Shown here: positions 23,127-35,583 of the stretch, one piece after another
Layout of the letters: each line of letters starts with the position of its first letter
Numbering within the stretch: the first letter of the stretch is position 1
Origin: Caenorhabditis remanei
Lineage: Eukaryota; Nematoda; Chromadorea; Rhabditida; Rhabditidae
Assembly: GCF_010183535.1 (NCBI RefSeq)
Contig: NC_071332.1
Coordinates: 20,522,001-20,586,000, forward strand
Length of the DNA: 64,000 nucleotides
Direction: 5' to 3'
Made by a program: the position numbers and the translations under genes
The notes under the pieces: model-generated
Databases searched by the model: none
Told to the model about the DNA's origin: nothing
The model's input: only the letters and a program-made list of their open reading frames with translations

Positions 23127-26100
23127 TCAGATATCTCTGAAAATCTCCGGATGAGAATACTCGATACAGTAGACGTCAAATATGTCGGCGATTTCTTGTT
23201 TCTTTCGGCATTTCCAGATGTCTTCCTGGAAGAAAATCGGGGTTTTCTTAGGTCTCATTACGAAAACTACAGTAACCAAAAAATTTGTTTCGTGGCGAGA
23301 CCCACCTTAATTTTATTATTAATCCTCAACATCAATGACAACCTGCCCGAATAATTAGGCATCCTCCACTCGTCCACATAGAAATCGTGCAGCTCATTCG
23401 CCAATTTCTGTTGAAATTTATCACAAATCTCCATCGTTTTCCCTTGAAATCGTTGTCCAGCATACTGTAGACACGCTTGGCATATCATGAAGGACAGTTC
23501 AGCGTCGGAAGGTTTCAGGTCTACCATGTAGTCGACTAGTTTGTAGAGAAAACTGTTTTCAGTGTTGTCGATGAAGCTGGAACAAGGGTAAGCTTAAAAA
23601 CAGCAGATTTAAACGGCTCCGTGAATTTTTCAGAGGAATTTGTTTTTGTAAGAAACTCTAAAAAACTCTTCATCGATTGAGCTAAAAATCAGCGAAAAAT
23701 GTTAGAAATTGAGGGAGATAACGATTTTCGAAAATTTTCGAAAATGTGAAATTCCTTTAAACTACCGTATCTCACTTAGTTTCAGATCAAAATAAATAAA
23801 ACATATATTTTCAGAATCACCAAAAATAGAGCTTTAAAATGAGGATAATCTTGCCAAGGTGTGAAAAAATCCGAAAATTTCAGAATTTTAGGTCAAAATT
23901 AAAAAAAAATTTAAAATGTGACATGATTATACTCATTCGAAACGTCTTTTCATGCTGATCAAGGTTTTCCCAACAATTCTGCGTTAATTGAACTAAAAAT
24001 CATGGAAAAATGTTAGAAATTAAGTGGACATGGGTCTCACCACGATAACTACAGTAACCCAATAAGCACCCAGGCATGATTATACTTTTCTGAGAGCCCT
24101 GGATTCACTGATTTCAAAAAATTAACTTTCATCAAATTTAGGTCGAACACTCACTGCTGCATCTGCTCATTGCTATACTTTGTACACCACGAATAATCAA
24201 ATTCAATTTTCGTCAAATCCATCGCAGTATACTCTGTATCATGACTGATCATAAGCATCTGCTCCTCACACATCTGCCTTCGTTTCCCCATCGCAGCAGT
24301 TGAAAGTTTGTAGAGACGAGCGAACACATGCCAGATGGCTTGCATTAGTTCTAGCTGAATCAAAAAATAAAATAAAATTTCAGTTACTTTAAAAAAAAAG
24401 TAAAATCTCACCCTCTCCTCAATATTCAATTTTGCAAACTCTTCATAATAAGAGAACCAAGTGGTCGCTTTCAAAAAGTCCATTTCAAAGAAGGAAAGGA
24501 CTTCTTCTTTCCCGTATTTTGTGACTATTTTCACTGGAGCCGTGGGGGTATGAGCGAGATCAAGATTTTGTAAAGCTTGTGCCAGTTTTAGGAGAGACGA
24601 TTTGGCATGGAGAGGGGTTTCGCAGCCCTGGAACACCGTATATAAGAATTATCTGAATACTGTAACTGTCGTGGCGGGACCCAGTTCTGACAGATTCTTC
24701 TGGATTTGGAGATTCCAGATATCTATATTTCATCATTTTTATACAAGTTTTCTTTTTTTCTCCAAAATTATTTTTATCATAACCGGCAGCATTTTAATAC
24801 CATTAGAAAGCCCGTACTTTTCTCTATCGATATAATTTAATTTAAATAAAAATCGCTTTAAATTTATCCCGGAGTTATGATTGATGGAAATTTTTGTCAG
24901 TGTACAGAATTACACTGACCAAAGTTGGTCATTGTTATTACACTGACAAAAAATATTTAAAAAATCATAACTTTATTAGTTTTGAACGCATCAGCAGAAT
25001 TTATATACCATCATAAAGCCCGTTTTTTTCTATCGATTTAATCTGATTTCGAAAAATGTTCTTAAACATCAGCCCATGTGGAGTTATGAATGATTGAAGT
25101 TTTTGTCAGTGTACAGAGCTACACTGACCAAAGTTGGTCATTGTAGTTACAGTGACCAAAATATTTTTTATCATAACTTTTTCAGTTTTTTTTTCGCATC
25201 GGCAAGATTTTTATACCATTACAATGCCCGTATTTTTTTCTATCGATATAGCCCAACTTTAAAAATATTAACTTTGAGATTAAAACTATAGTGTTACATC
25301 CTAACATCTGTGAGACCTGCCTTATAAAGGTGCTGGATTACTGTAGTTATCAAAAATATTTTTAGTTCAATTATCGCAGAATTTTTCACAGAGTCTTCCA
25401 AAAAATAACAGGATTTTTTCAAGCAGGTGGGTTACTGTATCTATCGTGACAAGACCCCTTACCTCTGACAATATCTTGTTTGCCTTCTCCATGAGATCAC
25501 TGCAATCAATGAGATCTTTTTTGACTAGAAACTTCTTGTCAGGCTCCACAAATATTACACAGTGTGGACGGCCCAGAAAGTTCTCCATGCTCTGAAATAA
25601 CCTTTTAAAAAAAGAATTTTCAGATTTTCAGACATACCTTTGGCACCACCACTTCTTTAGTGCTAATTGGGTCACGGTCGAACTGGAAATCTAAATTTTA
25701 AATTTTTTTCGAATTGTTGACTGTGGGGTTACTGTACTTGCTGTATTCATGCCGACTTGATAACACTTTTGTAGTCGACACCATTTACAGTCGAACCATC
25801 CGTTATTGTTGAGTAGCGACTGACATTTCCCACCCTTCTTGCAGGCTTTTACGGTGGTTTTCGAGGCGTCGGCTCGTCTGGAAATGGAGGGGTACTGTAC
25901 TTGTCGTGGTGGGACCCATGCTCGAAAGTTTTCGAAAATCGATACCTCACTTAATTTAGGACATTTTACCATAAAAATCACAAAAATCGGTTGGAAACTG
26001 ACAAAGTTATGAAGGTCTGATAATTTTCTCAATTTTCTCAATAAAACTCAATTTCACTAAAACCAACGTAATCCACTCAATTTCGTGTCAAGACCCATGA

Positions 26101-26617
26101 AACTTAAATTTTCAAAACCTACATGCCAAGACGAGTCGAATAAGTATAATGATGTCATACTTTAAAATAAAAAAAATATTTTGACCCCTGGGTCCCAAAA
26201 TTCTTAAATTTTCAAATTTTTTCAAATCTCGGCAAGATTATACTCATTTTGAAGCTCTATTTCTGGTGATTTTGAAAATATATGTTTTATTTATTTTGAA
26301 CTGAAACTAAGTGAGATACGGTAGTTCAAAGGAATTTCAGATTTTCGAAAAATTTCGAAAAATTTCGAAAATCAATATCTCCTTTAATTTTCAATATTTT
26401 TCTCTGATTTTTAACTCAATTGACGCAAAATTTTTCAGAGTTTCTTCCAAAAATAAATTCTTCTTAAAAATTCTCACCTATAAAACGCGGCACACGCTCG
26501 ACACGCCACTGCTCCGAAATGTTTCCCCCTAGCCGGCTGGGAGCACACGGAACACAACAGTTCACAGCTCTCCTCCTGTGATGACGATGACGACGGAGAG
26601 GTGCTGCTACGAGGCAT
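23127..26617 (-). CDS. Nuclear hormone receptor A (nematode-specific family)
   Basis: Ligand-regulated transcription factor of the expanded nematode NHR group. Eight exons (descending) 26617-26478, 25877-25738, 25690-25638, 25591-25463, 24627-24412, 24354-24155, 23576-23306 and 23225-23127 give 415 residues. The DNA-binding domain has CSVC and CRACAAFYR (first zinc finger, exon 1) and CKKGGKC, CKWCRLQKCYQVGM (second finger, exon 2). NFQFDRDPIS starts the linker. Exons 5-8 encode the ligand-binding domain (WHVFARLYKLSTAAMGKRRQ, CLQYAGQRFQG). AATAAA at 23107-23112 is 15 bp after the stop. Exon 3 begins at the acceptor AAATTTAG; the nearby TTTCCAG would break the frame. The specific nhr number is unknown. 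An inverted repeat pair encloses exons 2-7. Confidence 0.93.
23638..23880. repeat. Left arm of a 2.8-kb-span inverted repeat in receptor gene A
   Basis: Sequence in the intron before exon 7 (TTTGTTTTTGTAAGAAACTC, CATCGATTGAGC, ACTACCGTATCTCACTTAG, ACATATATTTTCAGAATCACC) recurs inverted at 26222-26465 with moderate divergence. Confidence 0.7.
26222..26465. repeat. Right arm of the inverted repeat in receptor gene A
   Basis: Complement of 23638-23880, lying in the intron after exon 1. Matching blocks include GGTGATTTTGAAAATATATG, CTAAGTGAGATACGGTAGT and AGAGTTTCTTCCAAAAATAA. Confidence 0.7.
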
Positions 26618-29600
26618 TTTGTCTGGAAATCAAGAAATGAAGGAGGTTTTTTAAAAGGAGGTGGTGACCACCGTCATAGACCGCCTAGGGAAAATAGGAT
26701 TTCCAAGATTTTCAAAGATATATTCCCCTAGATTATCTGATATTACGTACACTGGAGAGGATGCATTATTCAGATTGATTTTTTGGTTTCAAAACGTGGA
26801 TGAAGCTGGCGTACCTTTAGCGCGTTTTTGGTCGCTATCGCTATCATCGCTATCATCACCTACTTTTTCTCCGATTTCCATAGGTAAAAACGGTGGCTTT
26901 TTGGGTGTGAGGGAATAGTAGAATGTGATTCATTTTTGGGAAGGATCAAGTTTTTATTCAGACTTATTCAGACGTGTCGTTATGATATAAGCAGGTGCAA
27001 TTTTTGGTTTTGTTATAAGAGAAGGGGGGGGGGGGGGGGGGGAGGAGAGAGAATTGAATATTGAATTATTCAAAAGATTAGAGAAATCTTTTGTGTTTTA
27101 TGGTTCAGTGGGCTTTGAAGTTTCATTGTGTCTAGGAATATCACGTTTTGAAACCAAGAAACTTTAAAACTGGGACGTTTTAAAACCGGGAGATTTTTAA
27201 TCTTTTTAAAACCAGACACCTTAATGCTGGGACTTTTTTACACTAGTTATTTGAAGACGGCCAAAATGTCCCAGTTCCGAGATGTTCTGATTTTAAGATT
27301 TCTGAAAGTTTTGGGTTTAAAAACGTCCCGGTTTTAAAAAGAATTAAGTTTTAAGACTTACTGATTTCAAGACTTTTTCTAGTTTGCATTATTTCAATAA
27401 CTACCAGTTTTTAAATGTCCCGGTTTCTGAAGCACAGTTTCAAAATGCCATCGATTTAAAACAATTTTTGACATTTTTGAGAGTTTTCTGTGCGAAAAAA
27501 CAGCAAAAATTAGAGATTAAGAATCGATGAAGGGGGCGGAGCCTAAAGCAGTTTAATTTTTGACATTTTTTAATGGTTCTCTGTCAGAAATCAGCGAATA
27601 TTTGCGATTTTTACTAAAAAAAAATGGGCGAAAACTGCACTTTTCCTTAATTAGTCTGTAAAATTCACGAAAATTGGAAGTTTTTTGTCAAAAACGCTTA
27701 AAAATCACTAAATCAAACCACCTCAGTTTTGAGTCAGAATTTCTCGATATTGATTTTCGGTTTGTCGCGGTTTTTGCAGTGTCCCAAATTTCCCGTTCCG
27801 AAATACCCAGGTTTCGAAATCGTCATTTTCAGAGTTTTTCTAAGATCAAAAAGTTCGTCTCTACCAGACATCCCAGGCTTATGACTAATGTCTACTATGA
27901 TGCATGAACATACATGTCATTATAATAATATGCACCCGTCTGGAAAGAGGGGGAACAAAGTACACGAATCTTAGAAAATCAGGGGGGGGGGGGGAAATAG
28001 TAAGCAGATGAAAATAGAATTCGAGAAATCTCAGAACTTTTAATAAAAACATTCCTTACCAAGGAGTTTCGCATAGTTTCCATTAAAATCGCTCATATTT
28101 TGGAATATTTTGGAGGGGGTTACCCCGGAGGAAAATGAGAGAAGGAGAGGAGAGGTGAAGAGGTATTAGATAACATCTAGGAGGAAACGTAGAAAAGGGT
28201 AAAAAGGGGAGAAAGACAGAAGGTCAAATTAGGAGACTCAAAAAATGTGTGATGGGACACAGATATTTGTATGGCACGCTTCTTACAATCGCGCTCCACT
28301 GAAACCAAAGAAAATTGTGTGCGAAATTGAGAGACGCAGAGAAAAAGAGACATTTTTAAACGGCATTTCGATGGAGGGCAGTGGTGCCGAGCTGATGGGT
28401 CTAGGACGTTTTGAAACCTAGATTTTTTGAAACCAGAATGTCTTGAAACCGGGATATTTTTGGTTTCAAAACATCCCTATTTCATATTCCCTAGTTTTGG
28501 GTCGTATAGTTTTGAAATATTCCTTTCTTTTTGGTTTTAGAATGTCTTGGTTCCAAAACTGCTTGTTCTCAAATGCATAATTGCCGCCGAAATCAAAATT
28601 CAATTATTTTTGAATATTTTGTTTTTAAAATATTTTTTTTCGTGAAAACGTCAAATATTAAACTACGAATCAGAGTTATAAGAAATTCTGAAAAATCATC
28701 AAAAATGCTAACACTTTTAATGAAAAATTGGGGTTTTTGGATCGTCTTGTGAAGGTTTTTTCTCAACTTTTTTCACTTTTTTTTTCAAATTTGATAAAGT
28801 TTATTATCGCCGGAGGGATCTCATTGAAAAATTCTGTCAATCTTTCAAAAAAAAACAACTAAATTATCATAAAGAAAAAGGAAAAAACTAGTACCTAAAT
28901 CGGGAAATTTATTAGCATGAAACATTGAAAACCAAAAAAAATGTTTTTTTCAAAAATCCCATATCCTTGAAAAAACGGGCCTGACGGTCATTTGACAAGT
29001 ACGGTTTCGAAAGGTCATTTTTTCAAAATTACTAGTTTTAAAATGTCCTATATTCATTTTTCTCGGTTTCCAAAGTTCTGAAAATTTCTGATGTAAGAAT
29101 CTAGTTGAACATAAAAATGTATCGTTTGTCCAATTCAACCTGTTAATAAAATACGAAAATAGAAAAACTAGCATCAGAATGTTTCCCACCACTTATAAGT
29201 AATGACGGGAAACTATGTACTTGACATTGAAACAAATTGAACTGTCCTATAAATTATGAATTCCTTAGGTCATACCAGATCACCCTAGATGGGGTTCCCA
29301 TAGTGACCAGAAGAAGAAGAAACGGAGCAAAAGGGGGAAAAGGAAAGGAGGATTAAAATACATATGTTCATATTCATTCAACGAAATATGAGAGACATGA
29401 GGGATTATACACCTTCTTCCCCCCACTAGATATATAATTAATTTGTAGTATATCTTCTATTATTGAAAACAACCAAAAAATGAAGAAAATAGAAGAAAAA
29501 GTGATCAATGAAGAACAAATTTATCCGGTCAGAACGGATTTATGGTCAGAAGAGTTGGAGGGGGGAAGTCCTAAATATGAGTGGAGTGGATTAATCAGAT

Positions 29601-30305
29601 ATGTATGGAGATCCATCCGGACATTTTCAGACAAAAACCGATTTTCGAAACTTTTCGAAAATCAGAAATTCTTGTTCTCTACCGTAAACCAGAGAGCTTT
29701 CAAATGAGTATAATCATGCTCATATTTGTCCGATTCTTGAAATCCTTGCGCCTTTAAACACCCAAATTTCGTAGTGGGACCCAAAATTTCAAACATAGTC
29801 ATGATTATACTCATTTGAAAGGTCTGGTTACTGTACTTTTCGTGGTGAGACCCAAAAATGTCTCAAATTTTTCAAATTTTCTGTCTTGACTTTCTGAATT
29901 CAATTAAACCACTCAGAACTCTTGAAAATCCTGTCTTGAGCCAAAAAAGCTCATTTTCAAAGCGGATTACTGTAGTTTTTGTGGTGGGACTCAAATTTTA
30001 CCTAAACCAGTCATGATTATATTCATTTTGAGGCTAACAACGCGCTGAATCTAATTTTCCATACTTTATCTCTATAAAACTTACATTTTCCATGGATATG
30101 TATCAGTTCTTGATATTGTACCAGTCTCTGTGAAATGCATATTGTCATTTAACCCATTTGATCTGAAATTTCCGTTTTTTCAGTTTTTTAGTAGCTCCAG
30201 TGTCAATAAGTATTCATTGGATTTCTGGATCCTTTTTAGTTTCCTCAGTTCAATTAGTTCAAAAAGTCTTTATTCTATTAAAAACTAATTATAAAAAAAT
30301 GACAA
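26618..30305. other. Intergenic region between receptor genes A and B
   Basis: AT-rich 3.7 kb with no convincing gene. Seen: a 19-base G run at 27024-27042, another G run near 27985, a stretch at 27120-28560 reusing GTTTTGAAACC/GGTTTTAAAACG motifs, a foldback of the TTACAAC..GCTCCAC family at 28266-28390, and a foldback with CAAATGAGTATAATCATG arms at about 29700-29826. Short ORFs show no family resemblance. Confidence 0.6.
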
Positions 30306-30410
30306 TTATGTCTTGGCATCCACAAAAATCTCCTGATGTGAGAACTCCACTTGCCATACATTAAAGGTTTGAGCGATTTCTTGACGGTGGCGGGTTTTGC
30401 GGATGTCTTC
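30306..30410 (-). pseudogene. Extra terminal exon copy c of receptor gene B
   Basis: 105-nt open segment behind a TTTTATTCAG acceptor, encoding EDIRKTRHRQEIAQTFNVWQ then VEFSHQEIF and a stop. It is homologous to the 99-nt last exon of all four receptors and has its own AATAAA (30269-30274). It could be an alternative last exon rather than a relic, since the frame and acceptor are intact. Confidence 0.7.
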
Positions 30411-30794
30411 CTGAATAAAAACAAGGCATTCGCAGAAAAAAAAGCAAAAAAAAATCTCAAAAATGCTTTATAAAATGCACAGAATGCGTGTTGTGCATTC
30501 TTGTGCATTCTTGTACATTCGAGGTCATTTTTAATAACTTTTCTTCAATTTTTGTCATTTTTCTTAAATTTCCCTTTTACTCCAGCTTAAAACACAGGTG
30601 TTTTCTTCAAAAAATGCACATTTTGAGGAATTTTGAGAAGAAAAATGCAAAAAATTCTCAAGAATGCTCGAGAATGGTCCAAATATAACTACAGGTCCCT
30701 CCACGACAACTACAGTAACCTAATTGAAAAATTAAAAAGAATATTTATTGCCATTCTCCGAAAATTCCATAATTAACTAATTAACTAACTAGCA

Positions 30795-30896
30795 TCAACA
30801 AGCATCAACAAAAAAGTCCGTGTGAGAAGGCTCGACAGTCCAGACGTTGAAGACGTCGGCAATATGTTGGCGTTGGCGGGTTCTTAGGATGGCTCC
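30795..30896 (-). pseudogene. Extra terminal exon copy b of receptor gene B
   Basis: 102-nt open segment after ATTTAG, encoding GAILRTRQRQHIADVFNVWT then VEPSHTDFFVDAC and a stop; nearly identical to the main last exon at 31135-31233. Its own AATAAA is at 30744-30749. Alternative exon or recent relic. Confidence 0.7.
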
Positions 30897-31134
30897 CTAA
30901 ATAAAAACAAGGCATTTGGAGAAAAAAGAGCGAAAAAAAATCTCAAAAATGCTCTAGAATGCTCCAAAATGCATATTGTACATTCTAGTACATGCCAGGG
31001 CAAAAGGCAAAAAAAAGAATATGACCAGGTAATTCTAACTATAGGTCCCGCCACGACAACTACAGTAACCTAATTGAAGAATTAAATAAGAATATTTATT
31101 GCCGTTCTCAAAAGTTGTACAATTATCTAATTAA

Positions 31135-34100
31135 CTATGCATCAACAAAAAAGTTGGGATGAGAAAACTCGACAGTCCAGACGTTGAAGACGTCGGCAAT
31201 ATGTTGGCGTTGGCGGGTTCTTAGGATGGCTTCCTAGAAATATGATAGGTTACGGTATTAGCTTAGCACAGTCATTACAACTGCGCTCCACCAAAATCCC
31301 ACATCTCTTTTTCTCAAAGTATTTCAATTTCGCACACAATTTTTTAAGTTTCGGTAGAGCGCGGTTGTAAGACGTGTGTCGTGGCAATAAGTCTATCTGA
31401 TCCTAGAAACTTTTGACACCCAAACTCACCCGTATCTTATTGTTAATCTTCATCAACCTGGCCACCCTCGCTGCATAATTGTGCATTTTCATCTGTTTCA
31501 CGTAGTAACTGTGCAAGTCATCAGCCAGAAAACCCAACACTTTCTCACAGAATTCTAGAATCTCTCCTTGAAATCGTTGTCCGGCATACTGTAGACACAA
31601 TTGGCACAGCATATAGGATAGCTCCACGTCATTGGGTTTGATGGATATCATTTCGTCCATTAGTTGGTAGATATAACTGTCATGACTGGTGTCGAGGAAG
31701 CTGGAAATTAAGAAGTTTGATTGAGAATTGAGAAAGTTAATAAAAAATGAAACTTTTTGAGTCAAAAATCATACAAATTGGTTGGAAATGAAGAAAGTTA
31801 GAAGGTTTTGAAATTTTCGAAAGATCCCAAAATTGAAATTTTACAAAATTTACCGTATCTCAGTCATTTTCATGGAAGGACCCATAAAACTCAAATTTTC
31901 AGAATCTGAAACCAAATAAGACGGTTACAACGGGTATACTCATGACTAGGCTCCCACCACGATCACTACAGTACCCCAATTCGTGTCGGGACCCAAAAAA
32001 TCAAAGGTGCTCATGATTATGTTTGTTTGATTCGCTTTGTCACGGGTCTTGAAACAAAAGTCACCGAGTTACAGTAATTTTTGTAAATCCAGAATTTTGA
32101 AAACAAAAAATTGAAAAAGTTGATTTGAAATCAAAGCTTCGGGAAGTTTAAGTGCATTTTGAGCATTCGGAGCCTTCAAAATTCTCCTGAAAAATGTGTC
32201 AGAATGCACTAGAATGCTCGGCAATCATTTTGAAGCATTTTCAGCGATTTTGGAGCATTTTGAAGGCTCAGAATGCTCAAAATGCACTTAAACTTCCCGA
32301 AGCTTTGATTTCAAGTCTCAGGCCCCACCACGATAACTACAGTACCCCAATTCGTGTCTGGAACCCAAAAAGTCAAAGGTAGTCATGGTTAGACTCCCTC
32401 GGGGTATTAAAACGAAATTTAACGAGTTACAGTAGTCCAAAATGTTGAAAAAAAATTTCAACTCACTATCTCATCTGCTCATTGCTATAATTGGTACACC
32501 AACTCATATCCACCTCGATTTTATTCAAATCACACACTGCGAACTCGTTCTGGTGGCTAACCATCACCATATTCTCATCACAAATCCCACGTCTTCTACC
32601 CATTGCTGAGATGGAAAGCTTTTGAAGACGAGACCACACATGCCAGATACCTTGCATTAAGAGAAGCTGGAACATCACTTTTGGGTCCTAGCACGAAACC
32701 ATAAAATTGATCCTCACCTGATGTTCCTTTTCCAAGAATTGAAACTCATCCAAATAGGTAAACCACTTGGAGGCTCTCAAAAAGTCCGTTTCGAAGAAGG
32801 ACAGGACTTCTTTCTTCCCCATTTTCCCCACAAATCTCACTTGACCAGATGGAGCATCTTGGAATTGTTGGAGACCTTGAGCCAGTTTGATCAATCGATT
32901 TTTGGAGAAGAGAGGGGATTCACTGCCCTTTAAATAATAAATTATGTATGAATATTCCATTTTCACTAAAAACAAAAAAACCCTTTTTCCCAAAATTTAT
33001 CAAAGCTATCAGAACGATGTTTATAACCAAAAAGTAGCCCTGAAAATTCTACACATTTTATCAGTTGGAAGTTTTTTGATAATTATAATCTCTGAAGAGA
33101 TACAACGCTTTAAAGATTAGAGGCGAGAGCGCAGACGACCAGACACGCTAACCGTCTGTGCCCCCCACTAAAACTTTCAAGCCTTGTATCTCCCCAGGGA
33201 TTACAGCTATTGAAAAACTTTGAATTGGTAAATTATGTAAAATTTTAAGGGCTATACTTTGATATACTTTTCGTCTAGTTTCGAACAAATTTGGCTACAG
33301 TAGCTGTCGTAATGGGGCCCGAGTAAATCAGGAACCTAGTCACGATTATACTTATTTGGAAGCTAAGAACTTGCTGGGTTCGAAATTTTATAACTTTTTC
33401 TATTTCCGTTATTTTTTGCTCATTTTTGCATCAAAGTACTCAGTTTTTCCCCAGAATCTTTACCATTGACAAAACGCCCGACGCCTTCTCCAACAGTGGC
33501 ACACAATCTATCACATCCTTCCTCAACACCAATACTTCCGGATTGCAACTCAACACAAAATACGGGCGGCCCACAAATTGTTCAATAGACTGAAAAACGC
33601 ATCATTAATTATCAATAATATATGATTAATTACCCTATTAATATTCTTTCTCGGTGAAACCGGTTTGGCGCCAATGAGATCACGACAGAATTGGAAATCT
33701 GAATATGTATATGTATATTTGGGTGGAAATCGAAAAAAAAGATTATAAAAAATACTTCTTACTTTCAGAACTCATTCCAGCTTCATAGCATTTTTGGAGT
33801 CGGCAATTCCGGCATTTTAGGGCGAATTTCATATGGTTTTGGCATTTTTTGGTGGTAGATTCCGATTTTCGGGCGGCTGCGCGTCTGAAAATTTTTTTTG
33901 GAGTACGGTCTCCCACATAGCGAAAAAGAATTGCAAAAATGTAAAGCCGATTTTTCCACGTTTTAATTCAATTCTTTGATTTTTTGTACTGAGAATCCAG
34001 TATTTTTTTGATTTTTAAACGGCGCAATTGATGAAAAAAGATCCAACTCATCAAAATTGTAGAAAATGAAATTCTCCATCGAATGAGCCTGAATTTTGGT

Positions 34101-34587
34101 CAAAAATTGACTTTTTTGATACAGAAAAACCAAAAGAAAACATTTTCTGCTAAACGTTGCACATAATGCACTTGAGAATGCTCTGAAACTGTTACAATTT
34201 TCAGAAAATCTCATTTTTCTGGAAATCGGTTTTTTCGTATCAAAAAAGTCAATTTTAGACCAAAATTCACATTTTCTGGCTCATTCGATGGGGAATTTAA
34301 TTTTCCACAATTCTGATGGATGGGATATTTTTTCGTCCATTGCCAGGTCTGGAAACTTGAAAAAAAACATTTATGACCAAGACATTTCAGCAATTCTGGG
34401 CCAGAGCAGGACAAGTTTGATGCCTGGCACCTTCTTTTTGAAAAAATCCAATAAATATGTGTATGACCAACCGAAAAAAAGCAGCACATGCTCTGCAAGT
34501 GAACGCACCAAAATGCATTCCATTCCCAGTATCATCACAGACATTACATTTTTGGGGACGACTCGAAGAGCTCGCTTCAAGCTCCAT
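31135..34587 (-). CDS. Nuclear hormone receptor B (nematode-specific family)
   Basis: Nuclear receptor of 402 residues; eight exons (descending) 34587-34472, 33884-33763, 33698-33634, 33589-33464, 32927-32718, 32666-32467, 31700-31430 and 31233-31135. Zinc finger 1: CNVCDD and CRACAAFFR; finger 2: CQNHMKFALKC, CRNCRLQKCYEAGM. The linker NFQFCRDLIG and ligand-binding segments IWHVWSRLQKLSISAMGRRR and CLQYAGQRFQGEILEF match receptor C closely. The ATG follows AAATTTCAG directly, as expected for trans-splicing. AATAAA at 31095-31100. Two further copies of the last exon lie downstream (30306-30410, 30795-30896), so alternative 3' ends are possible. Introns contain foldbacks (32123-32316, 34020-34345, 31262-31390). 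Confidence 0.93.
32123..32316. repeat. Foldback repeat in receptor B intron 6
   Basis: 46-bp arms, GAAATCAAAGCTTCGGGAAG through GTGCATTTTGAGCATTC and its near-perfect inverse, around about 100 bp. Could form a long hairpin in the pre-mRNA. Confidence 0.8.
34020..34345. repeat. Foldback repeat in receptor B intron 1
   Basis: Imperfect inverted repeat pairing the AAAAAAGATCCAACTCATC, CCATCGAATGAGCC, AAAAATTGACTTTTTTGATAC segments with their complements to the right, around TTTCTGCTAAACG. Confidence 0.65.
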
Positions 34588-35583
34588 CTGAAATTTGGAA
34601 CAGTTGAGTAAAGGAAATTATGAAAAAAGAAAGTGATAGATACAATATAAGCTTCCTAAGTCTCTTAGGTTGTCAAAACAACATTTCAAAACTACGAAAT
34701 CAAAAAATCAACTCAAAATCCACTGAAAATAACGCAAAATTCCCTTCTATTACCTCAAAAATCACATAAAAATGATGAAAAAGTGAGTAGAGAATGAAAA
34801 GTACATAGAGGGGAGAGAAAAAGAGAAAAGTGGGGAGGGAGACAAAAATCAAACTTCATTTGTTTGATTTGATCATACGGAAGAGAGGAAAAAGAGAGAG
34901 TGAGAGACAGAGAGACAGACAGAGACAGCAGAGGACATAAATCACAGAATTATTAATGGTTATTAGTGGGGGGGGGGGGAAGTCCAGTGAAGCAAATTGA
35001 GAGAGAGAGAGAGAGATAGAGAGACATCCGCACAGACAGACACAGCAATGGACGTGGACATCCGGACCTACAGAAATGCAGACAGGTATAATGACAAAGC
35101 AACGTTATATCTCATTCTCCAAGACATCTGGACATTCGGACTCACAGACACACAGACAGACATACAGAAAGAGAGGAGAAAAAACAGAGTCAGCGTTGGT
35201 ATTCCAGAACTAATGACTGTCGCGCCTCCGGCGCACACTGGCTGTGGATTAGCAGAATCAAGTTTTAAGTTTCTAGGACATCCGGACACCTTGACAGACA
35301 GACAGACACACCAATGGACAAAGGCTTGACTTAGAAGAACTCTGCGTATCCAGGACATCCGGGCAGACAGACAAAGAGACAGATGAGCAGGTGGACATCC
35401 GGAGAAACAGACACACAGAAGGACAGAATGTTGCCTACAGCCAAATTGTGAGACCACGCTACCACAACTCTTAAAGGCTTTAGGAAATTTGGACAGACAG
35501 ACACAAACACATTTTTTGTAAATCTGAAACAGAGTGAATCGAAACAAATTTATCTTCAAATATGTATATTGTTTTAAATTTTT
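34588..35583. other. Intergenic region between receptor genes B and C
   Basis: Promoter side of B and 3' side of C. Contains GA-rich runs (34800-35030), a nine-base G run near 34970, and several GACATCCGGAC..ACAGACAGACA repeats (35020-35510). No gene seen. Confidence 0.6.
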
